A DNA stretch of 10,241 nt from JAJDAN01 sp046583095. Its GTDB lineage: Bacteria; Myxococcota_A; UBA9160; UBA4427. The stretch's first letter is position 1. Each line of letters starts with the position of its first letter. This document shows positions 1 to 6,642 of the stretch, piece by piece. The position numbers were made by a program, and so were the translations under genes. The stretch spans positions 1 to 10,241 of the forward strand of contig JAYGDB010000097.1 of assembly GCA_046583095.1 (NCBI GenBank), in the 5' to 3' direction. The notes under the pieces were generated by a model that was given only the letters and a program-made list of their open reading frames with translations, made no database searches and had not been told where the DNA came from.

Positions 1-515
1 GGGGCGATGCGCAGACAGCGCTGCCAGGGACGGACGCCCTCGCGCGACACTCGCGTGAGCAGGCTCGAGATCGTCTCACCCAGCACCGGGTGGACGAGAT
101 CCGGTGCCAAATCGGCGAGCGGCACGAGAACGAACGCGCGCTCGGCAAGCCCGGGATGCGGGACTTTCAGGTCGGGCTCATCGATCGTCCGATCGCCGAA
201 GAGGAGCAGGTCGAGATCGAGGCTGCGCGAGCTCCAGCGCGCGACATCGGACCTGCGGGATCGGCCGGCACGCTCCTCGATGTCCAGCATCGCCTCGAGC
301 AGCGCCGCAGGTACGAGAGACGTCTCCAGCGAGAGCACCGCGTTGAGATAAGGCGGCAGCTCTCCCGATCCCACGGAATCCGTTTCGTAGACCGGTGAGC
401 ATACGCGCGGCTCTACACCGTCGAGGTCGACCAGCGCCCGCAACGCGAACTCGAGATGCACGTCTCGATCGCCCAGATTCGACCCGAGTGCCATGTATGC
501 AACCTGGAGGCTCAC
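1..515 (-). CDS. folK: 2-amino-4-hydroxy-6-hydroxymethyldihydropteridine pyrophosphokinase (HPPK), 3' end beyond the window
   Basis: This enzyme transfers pyrophosphate from ATP to 6-hydroxymethyl-7,8-dihydropterin in cytoplasmic folate synthesis. The minus-strand frame is open for 171 codons and runs off the left edge. Near the N-terminus is VAYMALGSNLGDR (residues 5-17), the typical HPPK first strand and loop. PYLNAV follows around 55-60, then IEERAGR at 79-85 and RWSSRSLDLDLLLFG at 93-107, where D100 and D102 match the Mg-binding Asp pair. VPHPGLAERAFVLVPL near 118-133 is the usual C-terminal block. I chose the GTG at 515: an in-frame TAG lies four codons upstream, and the later ATG (residue 8) would remove the first beta strand. 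HPPKs are usually about 155-190 residues, so little is probably missing. The usual Gly-Pro before the Arg of the signature is Ser-Ser here. It is divergent from the aminotransferase, with a 28-bp gap and a -10-like box directly upstream. Confidence 0.93.
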   Translation of the reverse strand, partial: MSLQVAYMALGSNLGDRDVHLEFALRALVDLDGVEPRVCSPVYETDSVGSGELPPYLNAVLSLETSLVPAALLEAMLDIEERAGRSRRSDVARWSSRSLDLDLLLFGDRTIDEPDLKVPHPGLAERAFVLVPLADLAPDLVHPVLGETISSLLTRVSREGVRPWQRCLRIA

Positions 516-521
516 GCCGAA

Positions 522-527
522 AGTCTA
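522..527 (-). promoter_or_regulatory. -10-like box for folK (probably leaderless)
   Basis: On the minus strand TAGACT fits TANNNT and ends 6 nt before the folK GTG, so transcription would start at or next to the start codon. No purine-rich ribosome binding site lies between, and no TTGACA-like -35 is seen at the usual distance. The call rests on position and pattern only. Confidence 0.45.
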
Positions 528-532
528 CAGCT

Positions 533-538
533 ACACTC
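533..538 (+). promoter_or_regulatory. -10-like box for the aminotransferase-luxE-luxC operon (probably leaderless)
   Basis: TACACT fits TANNNT and ends 5 nt before the ATG at 544, so the predicted transcription start falls on or near the start codon. No Shine-Dalgarno sequence precedes the ATG. The opposed folK box is only 5 bp away. No convincing -35 is visible. Confidence 0.45.
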
Positions 539-543
539 GCGCG

Positions 544-1836
544 ATGGCGCCGCAGGAAGCCCTGTTCCCCGAGATCGTGACCCGCGTGCCCGGGCCGCGA
601 TCGCACGAGCTCGCGTCTCGGCTCGGCCGCGTGGAGAGCCGCAACGTGACCTGCCTCGCGCCCACTCCGCCCATCTTCTGGGAGCGCGCGTCCGGCGCAA
701 ACGTCTGGGATGTCGATGGGAACCGCTTCGTCGATCTGAGTGCAGCTTTCGGCGTGGCGACAACGGGCCACGGCCACCCGCGCGTCGTCGCCGCGCTGCA
801 CGAGCAAGCAGACGCGCTCGTCCATGGGATGGGCGACGTACACCCATCGCGCACGAAGGTCGAGCTGCTAGAAGCTCTCGCTCGCCTGTATCCGGGCGGC
901 GAAGCCGTGCGAACCGTGCTCGGATCGTCGGGATCCGACGCCGTCGAGTCAGCCCTGAAGACCGCCCTGCTCGCAACGGGACGGGCCGGCGTCGTCGCCT
1001 TCGAGGGCGCCTACCACGGTCTCTCGCTCGGTGCTCTCGACACCACCTGGCGCCACGACTTCCGCGATCCCTTCCAGGCGCGGCTGCCCCAGCGAACCGG
1101 GTTCGCCCGCTTCGGCAATCTCGAAGACGTCTTGCGCGTCGCCGCGGAGTCCAGCTCGCCAATCGGCGCGGTACTCGTCGAGCCTGTTCAGGGCCGGGGA
1201 GGGGAGCGGATCCCGCCCGCGGGCTTCCTCGCGGAGCTGCGCGGAGTGTGCGACCGCGAGGGCTGGCTCCTGATCGCCGATGAAATCTACACCGGCTTCG
1301 GCCGAACCGGACGCAGCTGGGCGTGCGATCACGAAAAGGTCGTTCCGGATCTGCTGTGTGCCGGCAAGGGCCTGGCCTCCGGCATGCCGCTGTCCGCGTG
1401 CATGGGTCGGGCAGCGTTGATGGACGATGCCTGGCCCGAGTCGCGGGGCGAGGCGCTGCACACCCAGACCTTCCTCGGCCACCCGCTCGGCTGTGCCGCG
1501 GCACTGGCATCGATCGCCGTATTCGAAGAGGAGAAGCTTGCCGAGCGGGCCGCCGCAACGGGTGCCCTGGCGCTCGAGCGACTCGACACCAAGCTCTCGG
1601 GCGCGACGGGCGTCGCTGACGTGCGCGGCATGGGCCTGATGCTCGGCGTCGAGTTCGCATCGGCCCAGCAGGCCCACGACGTCGTCACCCGCTGCCTGGA
1701 ACGCGGCGTGATCCTGCTTCCCTCCGGCGACGACGGCCGAGTCATCTCGATCACGCCACCTCTGACCATCGACGTCGACCTCCTCTTGCACGCACTCGAC
1801 GTTATGATCGACGCGATCTTCGAAGCCACCCCGTGA
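544..1836 (+). CDS. Class III PLP-dependent aminotransferase
   Basis: A cytoplasmic fold-type I, class III (omega-amino acid/amine type) aminotransferase of 430 residues, normal for the family. In order it shows WDVDGNRFVDLSAAFGVATTGHGHP near the N-terminus, SSGSDAVESALK (128-139) as the PLP-phosphate loop and GAYHG. EPVQGRGG precedes DEIYTGFGRTG (246-256, with the Asp that contacts the PLP ring nitrogen). AGKGL follows, with K275 as Schiff-base lysine, and then the HTQTFLGHP block (306-314). An ATG at 493 is in frame but would run into folK and add 17 residues unlike the family; 544 also sits just after a -10-like box. It is the first gene of an operon, and its TGA overlaps the GTG of the LuxE gene by 4 bp. 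Substrate cannot be read from sequence. Next to an acid-activating and an aldehyde-forming enzyme, an aldehyde acceptor giving a primary amine is the best inference. Confidence 0.9.
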   Translation: MAPQEALFPEIVTRVPGPRSHELASRLGRVESRNVTCLAPTPPIFWERASGANVWDVDGNRFVDLSAAFGVATTGHGHPRVVAALHEQADALVHGMGDVHPSRTKVELLEALARLYPGGEAVRTVLGSSGSDAVESALKTALLATGRAGVVAFEGAYHGLSLGALDTTWRHDFRDPFQARLPQRTGFARFGNLEDVLRVAAESSSPIGAVLVEPVQGRGGERIPPAGFLAELRGVCDREGWLLIADEIYTGFGRTGRSWACDHEKVVPDLLCAGKGLASGMPLSACMGRAALMDDAWPESRGEALHTQTFLGHPLGCAAALASIAVFEEEKLAERAAATGALALERLDTKLSGATGVADVRGMGLMLGVEFASAQQAHDVVTRCLERGVILLPSGDDGRVISITPPLTIDVDLLLHALDVMIDAIFEATP

Positions 1837-2888
1837 GCGATCCGAAACGTCAGCTCCTCGACGATCGGGTCCTCGCGTGGATGCGCGAGACCCGCTGGGA
1901 GGTGGATGACGAGCGCTTCGGCGCTCTCGCCCTGGACAGCTTCGGCTTCCAGTTCGAGCACTGCCTGCCGTACCGCCGCTTCTGCGAGGCCCGCGGCGCC
2001 ACGCCCGATTCCGTCGGCGATTGGCGCGAGGTTCCGGCGGTTCCGGCCGGCGCCTTCAAGGAGATCGCGCTGCGGAGCTTTCCGGCCGAGCTCACCCACC
2101 ACACGTTCCGCACCAGCGGCACCGCTGGCCTGCAGCGCGGCGAGCTTCATCTCGACACGCTCTCCCTCTACGAGGCATCGCTGCTGCCGCCAATCCGGCG
2201 CTTCCTGTTTCCGGACCTCGCCGACGGCGAGCGCTGTCGGATCATCGTGATGACTCCGTCTCCGGAGGAAGCGCCGGACTCTTCGCTCTCGCACATGTTC
2301 GGCTGCATGCTCGAGGCGCTGGGGACGCAGGACAGCGGCTTTTGCTTGAAACCGATCCGCCTGCTCGAGGCGGCGACCGAGCCCCTGGCCCTCTGCGGAA
2401 CGGCCCTGGCTTTCGCGCATCTGCTGGACTCGGCGTCGCGGCTGCAGCTTCCCACCGGCTCCCGGGTGATGGAGACGGGCGGGTTCAAGGGACACGAACG
2501 GAAGCTCTCCCGAGACGAACTCTACGCGTCGATCGGGGAGAAGCTCGGCATTCCGGCGGCGCGCATCGTAAACCAGTACGGCATGACGGAGCTGGGCAGC
2601 CAGTTCTATGACTCGGTCCTGCACGAGCCCGAGCGGCCGCGACGTAAGCTCGCACCGCCCTGGGCTCGGGTTCGACTCGTCGATCCCCGCACAGGGCGCG
2701 ATGCGGCTCCCGGCGAGCCCGGCATCATCACGATCCACGACCTCGCGAACACCGGCAGCGTCACCGCGATCCAGACCGCCGATCTCGGCCACACAAGCGA
2801 AGACGACGGCTTCGAGATCCTCGGAAGGGAGCCCGGCGCCGAGGAACGAGGCTGCTCGATCGCCGCCGACCTGATGCTCGGCACGTGA
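1833..2888 (+). CDS. LuxE-type acyl-protein synthetase (acyl-activating subunit of a fatty-acid reductase)
   Basis: A LuxE homologue of 351 residues (family about 360-380). LuxE uses ATP to form an acyl-AMP from a fatty acid, loads the acyl group on its own cysteine and passes it to LuxC. Visible marks are VPAVPAGAFKE (67-77), FRTSGTAG (92-99, the Ser/Thr/Gly nucleotide loop of the adenylating superfamily), METGGFKG (213-220), NQYGMTELGSQFY (247-259) and RGCSIAADL near the C-terminus. C341 there is the likely counterpart of the acylated C-terminal cysteine of bacterial LuxE. The GTG start overlaps the preceding stop as GTGA, with no strong ribosome site, so translation is probably coupled. 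The same arrangement leads into the next gene. No luciferase (LuxAB) or acyltransferase (LuxD) gene lies nearby, so a role in light emission is unlikely. The acid substrate is unknown. Confidence 0.85.
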   Translation: MSDPKRQLLDDRVLAWMRETRWEVDDERFGALALDSFGFQFEHCLPYRRFCEARGATPDSVGDWREVPAVPAGAFKEIALRSFPAELTHHTFRTSGTAGLQRGELHLDTLSLYEASLLPPIRRFLFPDLADGERCRIIVMTPSPEEAPDSSLSHMFGCMLEALGTQDSGFCLKPIRLLEAATEPLALCGTALAFAHLLDSASRLQLPTGSRVMETGGFKGHERKLSRDELYASIGEKLGIPAARIVNQYGMTELGSQFYDSVLHEPERPRRKLAPPWARVRLVDPRTGRDAAPGEPGIITIHDLANTGSVTAIQTADLGHTSEDDGFEILGREPGAEERGCSIAADLMLGT

Positions 2889-4066
2889 CGAGTGCCAACG
2901 ACATCCGCGCGGCGCGAGAGCGGCTCGCGGCGGCAGGCTCGGGCCTGCGGAATCGCCCGCGAGAGCGAACCGTGGACGCGTTCGCGGCCCTGCTCGAAGC
3001 GTGGGGCGGCCCCGGCTCAGCCTGGCAGCAGCGCCTCGTCGACGCTCTTCCCGGCGCAACCGGCTTCGAGGCGACGACCGTCCGAGAAGGTCTCGCGCGG
3101 GCTCTCGAACACTGGACCGGCGACGCGTTGCGCGAAGTCGTCGCGCACGAGCTCGGCTCGCTCGACGCGAATGCCCAAGGTTTCGCGCAGACGAGCGTCC
3201 TGCTCGCGGGTTCGATCCCGATGCCGGCGATCACGTCGCTGATGGCGCCGCTGCTGCTGCATTCTCCCGTTCTCGCGAAACCAGCGTCGCGCGATCCCGT
3301 CACCGCCCATCTCGTCGCCGAATCCCTGCGCGGGATCGACCCGGAGCTCGGTGCCGCGATCGAGATCGTTTCGTTCGCACGCGACGACTCGGCGTGCGCC
3401 GAGGCCTTCTTCGACACCGATTGCGTCGTAGCGACGGGATCCGACGAGACCATCGCCGAGATCGCCAACCAGGTCCGCGCCGGCACGCATCTCGTCAGCC
3501 ACGGCCATCGCATGTCGATCGCCGTGGTGGGGCCCGAACACGCCGAGGCCACTGCACTCGACGTGGCGCTCTGGGATCAGCTCGGATGCCTGTCTCCGGT
3601 TGCGGCCTATTGCGAGGCCGCCCAGGCCGAGCCGTTCGCGCAAGCGCTCGCCGAAGCACTCGAAGAGATCGAGAGGCGGCTGCCGCGCGGTGAGCTACCG
3701 ATCTTCGCGGCCGCCGCGATTCGCCGCGAGAGGGGCGAAGCCGAGATGCGGCGCGCTGCAGGCATCGACGTGAGCGTCCGTGGCGACGAAGCGCTGCGTT
3801 GGACCGTTGTGCGCGAGGCCGACGCCAGCTGGCGTCCCACCCCGTTGCACCGCTTCGTGAGGGTGCACCCGATCGAAGATCGGGACCATCTGCTTCGCGC
3901 CCTCGAGCCAGTCGCCATGCACCTGGCCGGAATCGCCTGCGACCTTCCGGCGCCGGATCTGGCCCCACTGGGCGCCGCCCGGATCTGCGAGCCCGGGAGC
4001 CTGCAGACCCCACCGCTGGCGTGGCACCACGACGGCCAGCCCCTGCTCGCTCCGCTTCTGCGCTGA
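2885..4066 (+). CDS. LuxC-type acyl-CoA/acyl-enzyme reductase (aldehyde-forming)
   Basis: A LuxC-family reductase of 393 residues, shorter than the roughly 480 of luminous bacteria. LuxC accepts an acyl group from LuxE on a cysteine and reduces it with NADPH to an aldehyde. The fold is aldehyde-dehydrogenase-like. Visible marks are LLAGSIPMPAI (106-116), LHSPVLAKPASRDP (125-138), VVATGSDETI (181-190, nucleotide-binding region), and ALWDQLGCLSPVAAYCE (228-244) with C235 as the catalytic cysteine. HHDGQPLLAPLLR closes the protein, as is typical of the family. The GTG start overlaps the LuxE stop by 4 bp. The stop codon begins a short hairpin (4064-4079, arms TGACGC and GCGTTA including one G-U pair) without a T-tract. 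As the partner of LuxE, its product is inferred to be an aldehyde for the upstream aminotransferase. Confidence 0.87.
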   Translation: MTSANDIRAARERLAAAGSGLRNRPRERTVDAFAALLEAWGGPGSAWQQRLVDALPGATGFEATTVREGLARALEHWTGDALREVVAHELGSLDANAQGFAQTSVLLAGSIPMPAITSLMAPLLLHSPVLAKPASRDPVTAHLVAESLRGIDPELGAAIEIVSFARDDSACAEAFFDTDCVVATGSDETIAEIANQVRAGTHLVSHGHRMSIAVVGPEHAEATALDVALWDQLGCLSPVAAYCEAAQAEPFAQALAEALEEIERRLPRGELPIFAAAAIRRERGEAEMRRAAGIDVSVRGDEALRWTVVREADASWRPTPLHRFVRVHPIEDRDHLLRALEPVAMHLAGIACDLPAPDLAPLGAARICEPGSLQTPPLAWHHDGQPLLAPLLR

Positions 4067-4077
4067 CGCATCCGCGT

Positions 4078-4083
4078 TAGTCT
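4078..4083 (+). promoter_or_regulatory. -10-like box upstream of the copper ATPase gene
   Basis: TAGTCT fits TANNNT and ends 8 nt before the ATG at 4092, in the 25-bp gap after luxC. It would give a leaderless or nearly leaderless transcript, separating the ATPase from the preceding operon. No Shine-Dalgarno sequence is seen in the gap. The gap is shorter than expected for a CueR-type copper-responsive operator, and none was recognised. Confidence 0.35.
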
Positions 4084-4091
4084 CTCGGGCG

Positions 4092-6191
4092 ATGGCAGCC
4101 GCGTACACCTGCCCGATGCACCCGGAGGTCGAGGCCCCCACAGCCACCAGCTGTCCGTTGTGTGGCATGGCGCTCGAGCCGATGGCTCCCTCGCTGGACG
4201 AGGCCGAGAATCCCGAGCTCGTCGACTTCCGCAGGCGACTCCTCGTCGGCGCGCTCTTTACGGCGCCGCTCCTGCTGATCGAGATGGGGCGGATGACCGT
4301 CGACGTCTACGGCTGGCTGTCACCGGGCGTCGCCCACTGGACCGAGCTCGTACTCGCGACTCCCGTGGTGTTCTGGTGCGGTTGGCCGTTCTTCGAGCGC
4401 GGCTGGGCGTCTCTCGCCACCCGCAACTTCAACATGTTCACATTGATCGCCCTGGGCGTGGGTGCCGCCTACGGGTTCAGCCTGGTAGCGACAGTGGCGC
4501 CCGGACTGCTTCCGGAAGCGGCGCGCGGCGTCTACTTCGAGTCCGCGGCGGTAATCGTCTGCCTGGTCCTGCTGGGCCAGGTGCTGGAGCTTCGGGCCCG
4601 CGGCGCGACCGGTGCCGCGATCCGGGCCCTTCTCGAACTCGCCCCCACCCACGCGCGGCGACTTCGCGAGAACGGCAGCGACGAAGAGGTGCACATCTGT
4701 GCGGTCGTCGTAGGAGACCGGCTCCGAATCGTTCCCGGAGACCGCGTTCCCGTGGACGGCGTCGTCGTTTCGGGTGAGAGCGCCGTCGATGAGTCACTGG
4801 TGAGCGGTGAGCCGATTCCGCAGGAGAAGCACCCGGGAGATTCTCTCTTCGGCGGCACGCTGAACGGGGCAGGCGGCCTGGTAATGGAGGCCCGCCACGT
4901 CGGCGAAGACACGCTGGTCTCAAGAATCGTGCAGATGGTCGCCGACGCCCAGCGAAGCCGCGCGCCGATCCAGCGAGTCACCGACAGGGTTGCCGCCTGG
5001 TTCGTACCGGTCGTCGTCGGAACCGCCATCCTGGCCTTCGTGCTGTGGCTGACGTTCGGGCCCGAGCCGCCGCTCGCCCACGCGGTCGTTGCGGCGGTAT
5101 CGGTGCTGATCATCGCGTGCCCCTGCGCGTTGGGGCTGGCGACTCCCATGTCGATCATGGTGGCTACGGGGCGGGGCGCCTCGGCTGGGATCCTGTTTCG
5201 CAACGCCGAGGCGATCGAACGCCTGCGCGCGGTCGACACGATTGTCGTCGACAAGACGGGCACGCTCACCGAAGGGCGGCCCCGGCTGGATCGGATCGAG
5301 GTAACCGCCGGCGTGGCGGAGGAAGACGCACTCCGGCTGGCCGCTTCCCTCGAGCGCGGCAGCGAGCATCCCCTGGCGGCGGCGATCGTCAGCGCGGCCG
5401 AAGAGCGTGGGCTGCCTCTCAGCGAGGCCGAGGGCTTCGAGTCGATCCCCGGGCAGGGGATCCGAGGCCGCGTCGAGGGGCGCGAGGTCGTCCTGGGCGG
5501 CAACAAGCTACTCACGAGGGTGGGCATCGACGTCGGGGGCGCGAACCCCCGAGCCGAAGAGCTTCGCGCGGGCGGACACGTCGTGACCTTCCTTGGCGTG
5601 GATGGAGAGCTCGCCGGAATCCTCGCAGTCACGGATCCCATCAAGGCCAGCACGCCCGCAGCGGTGGCGGCGCTCAGGAGCCGCGGCCTGCAGGTCATCA
5701 TGCTCACAGGCGATGGAGAGACGACCGCGCGCGCGGTTGCCGCGGAGTTGGGGATCGAAGACGTGATCGCGGAGGTTCTGCCGGAGGAGAAGCGCGACCA
5801 GGTCGCGAAGCTCCAGGGCGAGGGTCACGTCGTCGCGATGGCGGGTGACGGGGTGAACGACGCCCCCGCGCTCGCCCAGGCGGACGTCGGTGTCGCGATG
5901 GGGACCGGCTCCGACGTGGCGATCGAAAGCGCGGGCGTCACCCTCGTCGAGGGCGATCTGCGCGCGCTCGCACGCGCCCATCAGCTGAGTTGCACCACCA
6001 TGTCGAACATCCGACAGAACCTGGTCTTCGCGTTCGGCTACAACGCCCTCGGCGTTCCCATCGCCGCGGGCCTGCTCTACCCGTTCACCGGGATGCTCCT
6101 GAGCCCGATGATTGCCGCCGCCGCGATGAGCCTCTCGAGCGTCTCGGTGATCACGAACGCCCTGCGCCTGCGCGGGACGTCTCTTTCGTAG
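4092..6191 (+). CDS. copA: Copper-type P1B-ATPase with N-terminal heavy-metal-binding segment
   Basis: An inner-membrane ATPase of 699 residues exporting Cu(I), possibly also Ag(I). The N-terminus carries YTCPMHPEV (5-13) and CPLCGMALEP (21-30), a short heavy-metal-binding domain in place of the common ferredoxin-like HMA domain. About eight membrane segments follow. Key sites are SGE (238-240) in the actuator domain, C343-P344-C345 in the ion channel, and D387 in DKTGT, the phosphorylated aspartate. H426-P427 in SEHPLAAAI, GQGIRG in the nucleotide domain and GDGVNDAP (585-592) complete the catalytic core. Y650-N651 and M679-S680-L681-S682-S683 in the last two helices are the copper-type transport signature. 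The length matches HMBD-type CopA/SilP proteins. It stands alone here; no copper chaperone or regulator gene is adjacent. Whether it serves detoxification or cuproenzyme assembly cannot be told. Confidence 0.93.
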   Translation: MAAAYTCPMHPEVEAPTATSCPLCGMALEPMAPSLDEAENPELVDFRRRLLVGALFTAPLLLIEMGRMTVDVYGWLSPGVAHWTELVLATPVVFWCGWPFFERGWASLATRNFNMFTLIALGVGAAYGFSLVATVAPGLLPEAARGVYFESAAVIVCLVLLGQVLELRARGATGAAIRALLELAPTHARRLRENGSDEEVHICAVVVGDRLRIVPGDRVPVDGVVVSGESAVDESLVSGEPIPQEKHPGDSLFGGTLNGAGGLVMEARHVGEDTLVSRIVQMVADAQRSRAPIQRVTDRVAAWFVPVVVGTAILAFVLWLTFGPEPPLAHAVVAAVSVLIIACPCALGLATPMSIMVATGRGASAGILFRNAEAIERLRAVDTIVVDKTGTLTEGRPRLDRIEVTAGVAEEDALRLAASLERGSEHPLAAAIVSAAEERGLPLSEAEGFESIPGQGIRGRVEGREVVLGGNKLLTRVGIDVGGANPRAEELRAGGHVVTFLGVDGELAGILAVTDPIKASTPAAVAALRSRGLQVIMLTGDGETTARAVAAELGIEDVIAEVLPEEKRDQVAKLQGEGHVVAMAGDGVNDAPALAQADVGVAMGTGSDVAIESAGVTLVEGDLRALARAHQLSCTTMSNIRQNLVFAFGYNALGVPIAAGLLYPFTGMLLSPMIAAAAMSLSSVSVITNALRLRGTSLS

Positions 6192-6197
6192 TCGTAC

Positions 6198-6236
6198 CCT
6201 CCTCGGGTCGCTCGATTCTTGAAAGCCGCAAGGAGG
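6198..6236 (+). promoter_or_regulatory. Shine-Dalgarno site and complementary upstream CCTCCT (possible sequestering hairpin)
   Basis: AAGGAGG at 6230-6236 is a strong ribosome binding site 10 nt before the ATG at 6247. Within the same 55-bp gap, CCTCCT at 6198-6203 is exactly complementary to AGGAGG at 6231-6236, leaving a 27-nt loop. A competing 4-bp hairpin (ACCC/GGGT, 6196-6208) is also possible. The Shine-Dalgarno call is firm, the hairpin only suggestive. TACCCT at 6195-6200 could be a weak -10 element. Confidence 0.5.
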
Positions 6237-6246
6237 AAATGGCACC

Positions 6247-6618
6247 ATGGCTGCATCAGACCCGCGCGACAACCACGGCCTCTTCGAGAAGCTCTCGAGC
6301 CAAGGGGACGTGGATGGCCTTCTCGAGCTCTACGAGGAGAACGCCGTCTACGTCGCCTCGGCAGAGAACCTGCTCCGAGGGCGCAGCGAGATCCGCACCG
6401 CACTCCAGATGATGGTCGACCTGGGCATCGAGACCCGGCTCGAGTTGGTCGGATTGGTCGAGGTGGGAGACGTGGCGCTCGAGAAGACCCGTTGGACCAG
6501 CCGGATCCCGGCCGAGGATGGAACCACGACCGAAACCACCGGCCTCTCCACCGTGGTGCTGCGGCGCCAGCAGGACGGCCGTTGGCTGATGGCGATCGAC
6601 GATCCTGGGCTGGGCTGA
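6247..6618 (+). CDS. SnoaL-like / NTF2-fold small protein (ketosteroid-isomerase-like)
   Basis: A 123-residue cytoplasmic protein with no signal peptide. The pattern fits the SnoaL/DUF4440-type NTF2 fold: an N-terminal helix pair with FEKLSSQGDVDGLLELYEEN (13-32), then AVYVASAENLLRGRSEIRTAL leading into the third helix. Strands LELVGLVEVGDVALEKTRW, TTGLSTVVLRRQ and a C-terminal DGRWLMAIDDPG complete the cone. The ending is typical of the family. Members range from isomerases and cyclases to proteins with no known reaction, and no catalytic Asp/His dyad can be assigned here. The start is fixed by AAGGAGG 10 nt upstream; the nearer ATG at 6239 is out of frame. It lies 55 bp after the copper ATPase and converges on the sulfatase gene. 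A functional link to either is not evident. Confidence 0.75.
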   Translation: MAASDPRDNHGLFEKLSSQGDVDGLLELYEENAVYVASAENLLRGRSEIRTALQMMVDLGIETRLELVGLVEVGDVALEKTRWTSRIPAEDGTTTETTGLSTVVLRRQQDGRWLMAIDDPGLG

Positions 6619-6632
6619 CGCTTCGCGAAGCG
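6619..6632. terminator. 14-bp perfect palindrome between convergent genes, candidate bidirectional terminator
   Basis: CGCTTCGCGAAGCG is a perfect inverted repeat that starts directly after the stop of the SnoaL-like gene and lies 10 bp from the sulfatase stop. As RNA it could form CGCTT/AAGCG arms around a CGCG tetraloop on either strand. No T-tract follows on either side, so intrinsic termination would be weak. Position is the main argument. Confidence 0.4.
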
Positions 6633-6642
6633 GGGTCGACCT

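Noticed and set aside
493..543. Upstream in-frame ATG of the aminotransferase, adding 17 residues
   Set aside because: The extension overlaps the divergent folK start, resembles no family N-terminus, and would discard the well-placed -10-like box before 544.
178..843. A 221-codon minus-strand open frame in the folK/aminotransferase region
   Set aside because: It is in a different frame from folK, spans the divergent promoter, and has Arg-rich shadow composition. The real gene is the frame starting with GTG at 515.
1329..3059. A 576-codon minus-strand open frame across the aminotransferase, LuxE and LuxC genes
   Set aside because: It is low-complexity and Arg/Ala-rich, crosses three genes with clear family motifs, and is best explained as a composition shadow.
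544..4066. A luminescence (lux) operon
   Set aside because: Only LuxE and LuxC homologues are present; there is no LuxA, LuxB or LuxD gene, and an aminotransferase is in their place.
4064..4079. Rho-independent terminator after luxC
   Set aside because: The 6-bp stem includes a G-U pair and is followed by GTCTCTC and not a T-run, so it is noted only as a weak hairpin.
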